From contig NC_081413.1 in assembly GCF_030272615.1 (NCBI RefSeq), forward strand, positions 560,331,945 to 560,395,944: 64,000 bases of DNA, given 5' to 3'. Of this stretch, positions 34,777 to 45,600 are shown one piece after another (the first letter of the stretch is position 1; every line of letters starts with the position of its first letter). Position numbers and translations under genes: made by a program. The notes under the pieces were generated by a model, which searched no databases, had not been told where the DNA came from, and saw nothing but the letters and a program-made list of their open reading frames with translations. This DNA is from Cryptomeria japonica. Its lineage: Eukaryota > Streptophyta > Pinopsida > Cupressales > Cupressaceae.

Positions 34777-35559
34777 TGTTAGGATTCCCAAAGATACTGA
34801 GAGGGGGGGGTGTGGGGTGAATTAGTATCTAACTGGTTAATGGATTTTCATAACTTATTAAATGAATTGCATTCCAAAACAGTGTACCAGTAAACCAGAA
34901 TTAATGCAGTAAATAAGAACAATAAACACAACATAGAAAGCACACCATAACACAATATTTTTAACGAGCAAACTCGGTGTGGGAAAAACCTTGGTGGGAT
35001 TTGTGACCCACAATATTCACTCACTGGCCAATAAGTGAATATTATTGATACAATAGGGGCCTACACATGTAGGAAGGCCAACTGCCTAAAGCTCACTGCT
35101 TAAAAAAGAAGTCTTACTGACTTACAAAAATAGATTATGTAAATCCAATATCATGTACTGCTTCGGTTCAGCATCTGCTATGCTAGGTTCAGTACCGGTT
35201 TAAGCTCTTACAATAATCATAAACCTTATTCCATAATCTGCCTCAATATTCACACATAATATCCATCTATGCATATTACCTATAAAAATGTTCTACAAGA
35301 TCTCATACTTATATATGAGCCTTATTACAATATGCCATGTCGGCTTACAAATAGATATTACAATAAAATACATTATGTAATAAACAAAATCTTGTCGGCC
35401 AGGGTGCTGGTAATCATCTTATCACTGCCGGTGAACTGTATGTCAGTGCAGAGTTTGTTGGTGTAGGTGCCTGCTGATGCCATAAGATTGTAAGGTTGCC
35501 ATCAATGACAATACCTTCAATCACCTACAATTTCTCATTGGAGTGTACATTTTCCAACA
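34777..35559 (-). repeat. Single copia-type LTR (3' LTR)
   Basis: The ends are TGTTAGGATTCC and TTTTCCAACA (TG...CA, TGTT/AACA). On the minus strand the inner junction reads ATGCCAAAGAGGGAGAT then TGTTGGAAAA. That is the same polypurine tract and LTR start style as the 54-62 kb copia (ATGCCAAAGGGGGAGAT, TGTTGGCATT). 783 bp long. Confidence 0.85.
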
Positions 35560-36190
35560 ATCTCCCTCTTTGGCATTGATGACAACACTCATGAGAAAAA
35601 GCCAAAAAGTATATCCAAAAAGTGTTGTCCAAAACTGTCTTGCCAAAACTGTCAAAACGTGTTACCAAAATTGTCTGCTCCAAAAATGTGTGCTCCCCTT
35701 GAGTAGATGATCTCTTTTTTCATACATTTTTCTCATCCTTATTCCTTTTTCTTATCCTCTACTACTCCCCCTTTGGCATCAATGACAAAGGCTGCCATTC
35801 AATGTCAATTGAGTGTAGTTCCTGTCTGGATCCTTGTAACCGGTGGATTGCAATCTGATAAAGATCTGCTAAAGCAACATTCTGACTCTTGTAGAATCTT
35901 TCACTGTCCTTTAGTGCTGCTTCAGTCCTCTAGATTGTACTAGTGAGTAAGTGCATTTTCTCTTCCAGTGTCTTAAGTCTTGGAACAAGAGCCTCAAAAA
36001 TCTCTTTTCTCAAAGAGATGAGGATATCTAGTTTAGGACCTAGTCTGCACTACTTTACCTTAAATTTTATCCTTTCCTTATCTTTTTCAAGTTTTTCTAT
36101 TTTCTCTTCAAATCTTGTAATTTCTTGTTCTACTACCAATATTGAGTTTGATGAACCTATTAAATTATCAGCAATATCATTGATTTTCTT
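35560..36190 (-). other. Polypurine tract and 3' non-coding region
   Basis: The tract at 35560-35575 reads AAAGAGGGAGAT on the minus strand. A second copy of the CAATGCCAAAGGGGGAG phrase lies at about 35765-35785. The remainder is a decayed coding or untranslated stretch with coiled-coil-like Lys/Glu coding potential on the minus strand. Confidence 0.6.
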
Positions 36191-38808
36191 CTATGCTTTG
36201 CTGATCTCATTATCTATATCTTCTGTCAAAATGCTTGTTTTACATGTATCTCTGTACAATTTTTTGAAATCCAAAATTGTCTTTCCTAGTACCGGTAATA
36301 ATGTATACATATGTTCCTTATTCTTCTTGACTGTCTCCTCAAATATTTTTTCCTTCTCTTTATTCATTTTCTCTCTAAAGGTCTCCTCATTGATTTGATA
36401 AATTGTTAGGAGGTTGCCGGTTATGTACTTAGACAATGTGTCTAATTTGCTTAAAGAATCTTTATTCTCTATTTTACACTTGGGTGCTATCAATTTCAAA
36501 ATTGGTAAGGTATCATCAATAGCCTTATATGCTAGTGCATTACAATCTGTTATTTTCTAGATTGAATCTAATAATACCTCTGTCACATTAGTTGGTCTAA
36601 ATTCAGTCATGGAGGTTCCAGATGACTGTCCAACTACCTTCATAATTTGTAATCCACCGGTGGTAGTAATAGCTTTGCTTTCCTCTTTCTCTGGAGGGTT
36701 AGTTTGTGTCTGCATTTCAACTACCAAAGGTTTAGGTTTTTTAGTTGTAGCTGGTGGCACTGTCTCTGTATGTACCTATGAATGAACCTGTTGCTCTACC
36801 TGTTTCTTTGTATGTGTCTCTGCCTGTTTCTCTATGCTCTCTACTGATGGTTTCTCTGATGGTGCCTTTGATGATTTTATAGTGGTATCCACCGCCGGTG
36901 ACTCGGTAGGCTTTTCTGTAGCTAGTATCCATCTATTGGTTTCTCAATTTTATCAGTCACCATTCCAGTAACCAAGGGATCAACTAATTTTTGAGTTTGT
37001 TGCTCAGTCCCAATTTCAATGTTTTCAACTGTATCCTCAATATTTGTCTCAATTGTAATGTCTTCTATCGGTGGCTCAGTTTCCACATCTCTCTTCTCAC
37101 TTGTCTCCTTATCAACCACAATGTTGACTTCCTGTGTGTCGATATTCATTGTGTACAACACCTCTGAGTCAAGATTTGTGTCGTCATGTGGTATTTCCAT
37201 ACTCTCAGTTACCGATTGTGTGTCAACATTTTGTGCCGGTGGAGTATCAGAAGGAGGTGGTGGCAAGTTATCTGTTATCTTTAAGCTAGGAGGACCACCT
37301 ACTTTGCCTTTCCCCTTATCCTTATCCTTTTGATAGACTCTGAGATTCTTTGGTCATTTGAGCTCTTCTTTTTTTTCCTTTTCAACAAAGAATATATATC
37401 ATTTGTTTGTAGTTTTTTCTGATATCTCATTTAACTCTGCCTGCCATTAGTGCTACATGTCGGTGACCGGTTGACCGGTTAGCCTCACTTATTATTTCAT
37501 CTATCTCTTGCGTTGAGTTCACTGGGTGAACTACAAGTAGTTTTTCCATCTTGATCTTTTTATCTAATTCAACAATTTCTACCCTTCTTGCTTCTAACCT
37601 TCTATACAAGTCATTGGGTATATCATCTACAACTTCCATCAAAAATTTCTTATAGATATCAAGGTGTAAGATAACACTATTTTCTATACTTTCTTTTTCA
37701 TCATTTGAAAGTGTGTTATACAACTTTCTGATATTTGACAATTTGCCATCTTCAGTTATCTCATTCAAAAGTTTGTCCAAAGGAGGGACAACTTGTTTTA
37801 CTTTCCTTTTCTTTGGTGTCAACTTCTTTGCTGGAGGCCTAACTACCCGTTGCTTCTATCTTGTTCTCTTTGGTGCAGGAGAGGGTACCAGTGAAGGTTT
37901 CCTTTTCCTTACTACCCTTTTGAACTCCGCTAGTATTTCACTGTCAGAGGAGGTAGAAACCGGTCAAAGATGTGCTTCTGGTTGTAGTCCTTCCAAGTCA
38001 CTCTCCTTAATACCAGTTTTATTCAATACATCTTCCTTGATTTCTTTTGCCTACCTTGTTCCTTTTCTAACTATCTATTTAGTTTTCTTTATTCTTTTCT
38101 GAGATTGAATACTGCTTTCAATTATTTCCGCATTTCCAAATAAGTTTCAATTATGTTCTCATCTGCCTCATATCCCATTTCTGTAACCCAGATAGTCTTT
38201 GGGACTACTGCCTCCATCCAAATCTCATCTTTCTTTATTACAAAGCATATCGCCTTTTGATATTTGTCAATAATAGCTTGAGATAGCCTTATCCTTGTTT
38301 TCATTCTAGCCATTAATTCCTGAAAATGTTCATTTATGTTCTTTTCCCTGTCATCTCCCATGTTGTTTAGAATGTCAAGTAGTTATTTTCCTACTGGTAT
38401 GTCAAAGCTAAAATCCTTTCTACCAATACTAGGTACTTCCTTGGTAATATACAACATTAAACACAAAAGTAAGTTGCCAAATCTGAAAGTCCCTTTCTTG
38501 TCCCCTTTGATTTTCTTTAGATTGTCTATTAGTTCATCCTTCAACCATTCACATATGTCAATCTTTGCATTGTTTTTTATCGAGTCATGAGCACTTTTGA
38601 TACATAAGCTAGAAATAGAGTTTAATCTGTTGGCATGAGTAGCCTTGTATCCAAGAATCATGCTAATGAACCTTACCTTGATGTCCTTTACATCATTTAC
38701 TCTTAGGGATCTTTTGTGAAAGGTTGCATCGGTTAGGGTCATCATAGTGTCATTTGAAACCTTTTTAGTCTTGTTAGGCTTGCTACCGGTGGAAGGTAAG
38801 CCTGTCAC
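36191..38808 (-). pseudogene. Unknown long ORF next to the 3' LTR
   Basis: Successive minus-strand frames run 38808->38383, 38361->38122, 37822->37427, 37266->36922, 36932->36741, 36760->36557 and 36499->36191. They are mostly separated by single stops or short shifts and appear to be one protein of very roughly 850 residues. The N-terminal part is globular (ATFHKRSLRVNDVKDIKVRF, SMILGYKATHANRLNSISSL, GTFRFGNLLLCLMLYITKEV). A Lys-rich segment (MTPKKRKVKQVVPPLDKLLN) follows, then an acidic Thr/Glu-rich low-complexity region and a C-terminal coiled coil. It has no protease, integrase or RT motif. Its place beside a 3' LTR resembles the extra ORF of some plant retroelements; I do not recognise the family. 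Confidence 0.55.
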
Positions 38809-38894
38809 TGCCTAACTTCCTCTTTGGTTATCTTATGAATTGAATCCAACTAGAATAACTCCCCATGAACTCTTCTTAACACAATCCTTATGAC

Positions 38895-39144
38895 ATGTTG
38901 AAAAATCAGAAACCTAATGGAGATACAAATGGCCTTAGCTTTGAAGTTGGTGAAAGCTTCGGTACTACAAACAATCATGATCATAATAAACTGCTAAGAC
39001 AACCTAATGCCTACAAATTCAATGGGAACTATTTTAACTATAACAAATTTGGTCATAGAGAAAATCAGTGTAGATCTAGAAATTATCAGAACAGAAATGC
39101 ACCCACCAGTCAATGTTCTAAATGTAATAAAATTGGTCATAAAA
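38895..39144 (+). pseudogene. copia-like gag zinc-knuckle scrap
   Basis: The plus-strand frame ends with two knuckle-like motifs, YNKFGHRENQC (first cysteines lost) and CSKCNKIGHKM (C-x2-C-x4-H, last Cys absent because the frame is cut). Upstream residues are Asn-rich, common in plant gag. It is on the strand opposite to the neighbouring LTR and ORF, and it stops exactly where the duplicated 117 bp begins, which points to a rearrangement. Confidence 0.6.
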
Positions 39145-39905
39145 TGGGGCGATGGATTCTTTCCGAATTATGAAGTGGGCATTCCATGAGATTAAGATCC
39201 TCAACATAAAATAGAGAGCTATCAACAACAAAGTGGAAATGCTGGAAACTGGTGGTGAGGGCTCTCATTGCAGATAGGGCACTAAAGGTAGCAAGCTATG
39301 GACTGAGGAAGATTTTTTTCAGTTATTGATTGGCTCACTAAAATTGTTGAAGCTCTGCATAATCTTAGAAAAGACTATGAGAACAAGATTGCAACCTTTG
39401 GGAAGAAAATTAGAGGCACTAAAGATTATCTCCATTCCATCATATCTCATAGTCATAGTGTTATCAAGACCACAACCAAAAGCATGAATACCATGGTTAT
39501 GAATATGGAAATGGGTTACCAAGGCAACTTTGTGGTGGAATTGGATCTGGAGAAGGTAAAAGGGTTACCAAGGCAAGTTAATGGGTCCTAGCAAGAGGAC
39601 TCAGGCTAATTTGAAGAGGAAGGTCGACACATCCCTGTAAGAGATCCATGACTTCAAGAAATTTTCTTAGAATATGCATCAACTAGATGCAGAGGTTGCT
39701 GAGACTTTAAAGACTTTGACTTAATTTTCCTTGGTCTCTGTCTAGTCTTTTACAGGTTTTTTGTTGGTGCTAGGCTACCTTTTTCTCTATTTATCTCTTT
39801 TGGCAGCATTTTGATTTTCTGTAAGGGTTTTCATATCTTATCTTGGTTTTGACCAATTGTAAAGGGTTTTGGGTCCCTTCAAAACCTATTTTTATCATAA
39901 TAAAA
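39142..39905 (+). pseudogene. Unrecognised repeat-family ORF, copy A, 3' part
   Basis: It starts with the 117 bp direct repeat (39142-39258) and continues the broken frame of copy A with coiled-coil-like coding (ALHNLRKDYENKIATFGKKI at about 39350). It ends in a T-rich non-coding tail whose last phrase, GGGTTTTGGGTCCCTTCAAA with a following A-rich end near 39905, is matched by GGGTTTCGGGTCCTTGTAAA in copy B. A shared terminal phrase and A-rich end suggest a retroposon 3' end. Confidence 0.5.
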
Positions 39906-42900
39906 AACAAGGTAACCATATTATGATAGAATATCTTTATGCATCTACATCTTTTCTGAATTGTTTTAAAAAATATCTCAAAGAAAAGTGATTTCATGTG
40001 ATGCCTTGTTTGTAAGGTGTGTTTGAAATGGTTTGTTAGAAGGATAGGAAATGCTTAAGAGAATACATTTGGAAAGTGCAAGGATAGAATTATCCACCAT
40101 ATTAACAACATTCTTGATACAATACCCACATGCCAATATCAACCCGAACTAATTATCTTTAGTTGTCAAAGAGATAAATTAGAATTCACTAATATTTTAA
40201 GAGATTAATGGTGAAGACAAAGTATAATTAGCTCTAGGAATGATTTTTAAGAAGAGATAAATGAGGAATCCATGGTATTGATGATCTACTATCATCAAAT
40301 TCCCTTAGTACTTAATTTAATCAATGAGAATGTGTTCTCTTGGTTGTATGCCATTTACATATGCATAATAGGATATTGAAGTTGAGAAGTAATTGTTGTA
40401 GAGAACCTATATGAAGGAAGAAGAGGAAGTAGGCCCATTTGGAATTGAATTAAAGTCCTTGAAGTATTCAACCACTATAAGATGATCTAAGTAGAGAATG
40501 AGGCCATGATTCCCTTGGCATTAAATTTATTCCACTTTCTACTCCATAAATTTAAACTGATATTTTCATGATGATGATGAGAATCTTATGACTTATTTTA
40601 TTTTTATAAAGGGATCCAAATTACTCTCTCAAGTCTTGGACATTATCAGGTTAATCCATTTGAAAGGGATTTACCACTTGTAGCCACTTGCTTAGCCTTG
40701 ACAACAAATTTTGATGCTTTTTCAAATTCCTCCACCTTATCACCCTTAATATCTCTACAAGAGAAAATAAGTGAGGAGTTTTATTTATAAATCAAGTTTT
40801 TTGCATGTCACTTCATAGCCTCATAATTTCAATTATATTAGATATGGATATCCTTTGATAGGGGTCAATAAAGGTTTAGATAAATATTTTCTTGATTATT
40901 TATTAAAGCACAACTTGTGACAAGGATAAATTGGTTTTCTCCTTTTGTTATATCATCCTTATCATTTCTTCTTTCATTCCTACTTCAACAATTTTGTTCT
41001 CCAATAATTTTTAAATTTTTATGTATTCCCCACCCTTCTACAATGAGAGATTTGACACCCTTCCCCCTTGCAATAAATTAGCTCAATTTGTTATGAGGTC
41101 ACATTTTCTATTTTATTTGCTGATATATTTTCATGAAAATCCTTTATTGTTTTTGATTAGATTAGTAGGGAGACGACCCTGATCGAAAAGAGAGATACAA
41201 TGTTACAACATTAACCACACACCAATTGCAAAATAGCTAGCAGTAGGATACCCATTCTAATAAAAAATGATCAAAAATTTTCATGTCCCTAAAACCATTT
41301 CTATGGATACTAGTATCATTCCTATTACTAATTACAGAAGTATCATAGTAGCTGTTGCCATAAACCATACTACTAATGCTGTTACCAACATTATCTTTAT
41401 CAACCTTTAACGAACCAGTCTTAGCATTATTAATTAACATCAAGTCTTTCAAAGTGGGCACGCAGGCCCCAAAATACCACCACTTGCAAATCATAACAAA
41501 AAAGGAAAAATGGAGAAAGAAAAATGACCATTACTCCTTGATTAGGTTCCAGTCCCACTCGAGCTTGGCTAAGTTCTGCATCCAGGTCTCCTTTTAATCT
41601 TCTTCCTCCTCATCAGTTGTACATTGCCCTATTTTAATATTTTAGGGTCCAGATAATGACTTGAATATATAATTTTCTTCTATTTTTTGGGTTACCAGTC
41701 AAGTTGTCTTATTTTGAACCCATTATCATCACTTATTAAGTGGTTTTTTCTCTAGTTTTAATAATTTGAATAATATTGTAAGGTGTAATAGGTTCATTTT
41801 AAAATATGTCATTGAATATGCATTTTTATTGGATATAAGTCTCTATTTTTTAATTTATATATGGTTAATTTTCTTAAGATGTACAATAATATTTCTATCA
41901 TCAAGTACAGATATTTACCTATCAATCCTTGTAATATATTAAAGTACCATGCATAAAAGAGCATCTTTAGATTCAAGTACAACTTTAAAATATTCAAATT
42001 ATTTTCATCAAATTCCACTCAAGTCTCATGGCAATAGTGAAGTCACTTGTTAAGTTGGTTTACAACACAAATTACCAATGTCCTATTAAAATAGCATTCA
42101 TAAAAAAATAATTCAAGCAAGTTTATTTAATCATAAAAAATACAAACATATATGCCTTTGTGTTTTGTAAGTTATTATTTACAATTGCATATGGGTTGAT
42201 GTCTAACAATCTTTACCCACACTGTGTTCCTTCAACATGTATCTACATACATTTAGGTATTGAATTATTACACATGATTTCACTAATATCATGTAGGAAA
42301 TGGATGCCATGATCTACCAATCTCATGAGTTAAGTATTGGTGTATCAAAAGGAATGTATGTTCTTTTGGTGTTGTGTCTACTAGAGGTATGGTTCTAAAG
42401 GTTATAATTGTTGAATTAGTCCAAATGATTGGTAGTAAATATAATAGTATTACGCGAGGTAAAAACATAAGATAGCCTATTTATATTTATCTAGACAAAC
42501 ATTCATATTTTTGATAGGTTGTACATAAGAGCTTATGCATTAGTGGATCGAGTAAAGATGAAGATGCCTCCAAAATCATTGCAATCGCATCCTTTTTTCA
42601 GCTAGTCATAATATTTATATATGATTAAGTTATTCACATTGTGTATATGTGTTATATGAAAGTGACCCATTCACATTGTGTAATTATGATGAATGCAAAA
42701 TCTAGTCATATTACGAATATTTGACACATGCATAGACTAGTCACACTATGAATATATGATACATGCATTACTAGTCATATTATATATGTAACCCATCCAT
42801 TAATCAATTACAATGTGTATAGTTGATTCTTGCATGAGCTACTTATATTGTGTATAAGTGATGTATGTATGAGATAGTTGCTATGTGTGTATAGATGATG

Positions 42901-43780
42901 CATATATGAGATGGTCATTATGTATGTTTGTGTGCACATAGATCAAATTAGAAGTGCAAGCATAAATCATGATTGTATCTTAAAAAGGGAAGTTAGATAT
43001 CTCATCCTAGTTATGTGGGTGAAGTCTTCCTATTTTGGTATGTAAACTATGGTATCTTTTTCCCGAAAAGAGATACAAAATCACTATTTTAAATGAACCC
43101 TTAAGGAATAGGCCATAGTTTAGGGGATAGTCATGATTTATGAAATTTTTTATTGTAATGCAAGATTTAACATTAGTGGTATATTTTTTTTAGAGATTTG
43201 GAAGACACTTTTTTAATTCGGATAATGATAATAGTTATTTTAACCATCTCAAGTAGATAACAATTTATATTTAAATGATTCCAAGGAATAAATTAACATC
43301 TTGCATGTTTCTACAAGCATACGTATCTTTAAAAAGAAAAATATATAAAATATGTTGAAAGATACAATTTTCAAGGTATTTATTCCACTAAAGTCACAAA
43401 TCTAGACAAAACTTGGCACCTTGATAATGATATCTCTAGTGTATTTTACATAGGTTTTTTAAAGATGGTCATGCTAGTATATTTTAATGTTGATTTTTGA
43501 TAATCTTAACTATTTCAATTTTTTAAAATATATGTCTGTTGTGTTTTTGTCATGTGACATGATGTTATGTGATTATTGCCACTCTAGAATGCTTGAATAC
43601 CTTTGCTAGATAATTGGTTAAACTCAAAATTTTAAAAATCAATCCGAATATCATTAATTACCTGATTAAAAAGATGCATCCCAACTGGACGATCAAATAT
43701 TTAATCCAGGAGTGCCTCGTTATGATTGCCAAACTAGATGAAATTTGAATCTCACATTTTTTTGGAGGGCAATATGCATG
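39906..43780. other. AT-rich spacer with a degenerate tandem array
   Basis: No gene recognised. A minus-strand open stretch at 41237-41494 has no family resemblance and no partner. The only structure I see is the degenerate array at 42640-42930. Confidence 0.45.
42640..42930. repeat. Degenerate tandem array, about 40 bp unit
   Basis: About seven imperfect units share CTAGTCATATTATGAATAT- and GTGATACATGCATGAG-like phrases. Divergence between neighbours is high, so this is an old array. Confidence 0.65.
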
Positions 43781-43989
43781 CAGATTACATGGAAAGTTTG
43801 GGTGTAGTGTATGAGGAAATCAAATGGTGGACAACAAGAGATTCCTTCCTAATTCACTTGTGTGAGCTGACATGAATGAATGCTGAAAATCTTGCCTAAT
43901 AGCCAAATATTAATGATGCCATCTTTTAAAATGGGTAAAGTCATTTCTTGTAATAAGTGGAGTCGACATTCCAGATTGTTCTTGGCTGT

Positions 43990-45312
43990 CTAGTGCTATA
44001 TATGGATGAAATTTATAATTGATAAGCCTTTCATAACAAAGATCGCAGGGTTACAAATGGAAGCAAAAATTTTTTACAGAGAGTGGAAGGCGAAAGAGGA
44101 AGAAGCCCTATCGGGTTTCTTCAAAAAATAGAGTGAGGAAAATGTGTGATGGGGGCTACAAGAGGAAATACCTCATGACTCTTTGGGTGGAAGTGACAAA
44201 GGTTATAATGAGGTACACCACTTTGGATAGTCATTTTTCCAACATTATTTCCTATCATTTCACCATTTTAAATCATTTTAGGCATGATAGGAAGATTTAT
44301 TTTCCATTTTATTTACTCTCCTCACTTGAGCATAGTCTTTCAAATCATGCCAAAAATAGTGAGAACCCTGTCCTTAATGAGGGGTTAATCTTGCTTATAT
44401 AATGGAATACAACAAAGCACATGAGGTCAAGCCCTCCCTTGTTTTCAACAACCCTAATACTTTGGCTAGCCTTGATGTGCATGTGGTTTCAAACATTAAG
44501 ATTGATGAGAAGGAGTGGGGTGAGATAGCCATGGACTCACGTGACCTTCATATGTTTGGTGACCCATATTATTGGCCCTCAGAGGAAGAGGGTCCCCCAC
44601 AGAAAGCTACTCTTGGTACCAACAGTAGCAAAAAAAGCAAACCCCACCTTAGGCCTATAGCTAATAAGTTGAGAACCCCCCTTCTAAACCCGAAGAGTTG
44701 GGGCCTTAGAGATCAAAAAATAAAAAGTGGGGAAAGCGGTGGAGTCAAAGGATAAAGTGAAAGAGAAAATCAAACTGAATATTCCCCTTAATATGGACCT
44801 AGGCGAACACAAAAAGGATGAAATAGATTTTGAAGTGCTTCTAGCTAATTCCACCAACAACTAGAAGATGTTTTCATGGGGTTCTTAGTGAGATCACCTT
44901 CATAAAATAGGGCATTAAAGACATAATAAACACCTTTACTAAAAACCCTATGCCAGCTAAAATCGACAAGCTCCCAAGAATAACTCAAAAATTAACTGAA
45001 GATGTGAGGGTTATGAATACCAAGCATGAGCCAAGAATTGCTAGTCTAGAAAAGAGTATGGAGGAATTAAAAGTCAATATCAAGGGTCTTGTGGAAATAA
45101 GAAAAGAGGCAATGAATAATAGTGCAGAAGGTCTTAAAAAGGTAAATGAAAGAATTGTTGTTCATAAAGTCCATCCACTCAGCAGTGTGCCGCCTTCAGT
45201 TGCCCAATCAAAAAAGAAGAATTTGGAGATAAATTCACAGGGGATGGATATGCAGGTTTCATGTGGACCATCTACAAGGACTAGAATCAGGACTGAGAGA
45301 GGAGCACCATAA
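43990..45312 (+). pseudogene. Unrecognised repeat-family ORF, copy B
   Basis: It is homologous to copy A (33595-34776). Shared phrases include W(R/V)EV(L/T)KVIM(E/R)Y(I/T)T, (L/I)LNHF(G/R)H, FPFYLLSSL and the P(I/V)L(Y/N)EGL motif. The main fragments are 44133-44402, 44402-44755 and 44950-45312, each ended by a stop or frameshift. The last fragment (KLTEDVRVMNTKHEPRIASL, EKSMEELKVNIKGLVEIRKE) predicts a coiled coil, followed by a basic tail. Order: globular N-terminal half, Ser/Lys linker, coiled coil. That layout resembles retroelement ORF1 or gag proteins, but no diagnostic zinc knuckle or RNA-binding motif is visible. Function unknown. Confidence 0.55.
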
Positions 45313-45600
45313 AATTCATCATGGAGAAGCTCAAAGAAATAAATAAGAATGTAATACATAAAAAACCTGAGCTTATGCAAGCTCTTGGTTAATCTTTTGT
45401 TAGTGTTGTTTGGTTGTTTATCCCAGGTCTCTCTATTTCTTTTTGGGTTTTGAGGGGTGTTCCCACCGTTTTTGTTGTCATTTGGCTATTGTTTGTACTT
45501 TGGTTCACTACTGGTTTATTTTTCTATTGTTTGGATTTGGGTTTCGGGTCCTTGTAAAACCCATTTTATCCTAATCAAAAACTTATTAAATTTTCTTTTT
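45313..45600 (+). other. 3' tail of copy B
   Basis: A T-rich non-coding stretch ends in GGGTTTCGGGTCCTTGTAAA, then CCCATTTTATCCTAATCAAAAA. The same phrase closes copy A near 39870-39905, so this marks the family's 3' end. Confidence 0.6.

Larger units (their letters stand above)
34777..39141 (-). mobile_element. Truncated copia-type element carrying an unknown ORF
   Basis: The block interrupts the unknown ORF family copy A. At its left is one LTR (34777-35559), read on the minus strand, with an adjoining polypurine tract. Internal to it is a long broken minus-strand ORF (38808->36191) of unknown kind. The right part (38895-39144) is a plus-strand gag zinc-knuckle scrap. No second LTR, primer site, protease, integrase or RT is seen, so the element is truncated, rearranged, or a non-autonomous derivative. 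Confidence 0.65.

Noticed and set aside
35943-36398. 151-residue plus-strand frame rich in Ser/Phe/Leu
   Set aside because: It is the complement of the Lys/Glu/Asp-rich minus-strand ORF, which gives the biologically plausible coiled-coil sequence.
37713-38102. 129-residue plus-strand frame
   Set aside because: Antisense shadow of the same minus-strand unknown ORF.
40010-43780. Candidate genes such as the 85-residue minus-strand frame at 41237-41494
   Set aside because: No recognisable domain, no second exon, no paralogue in the window, and surrounding sequence is AT-rich and non-coding in character.
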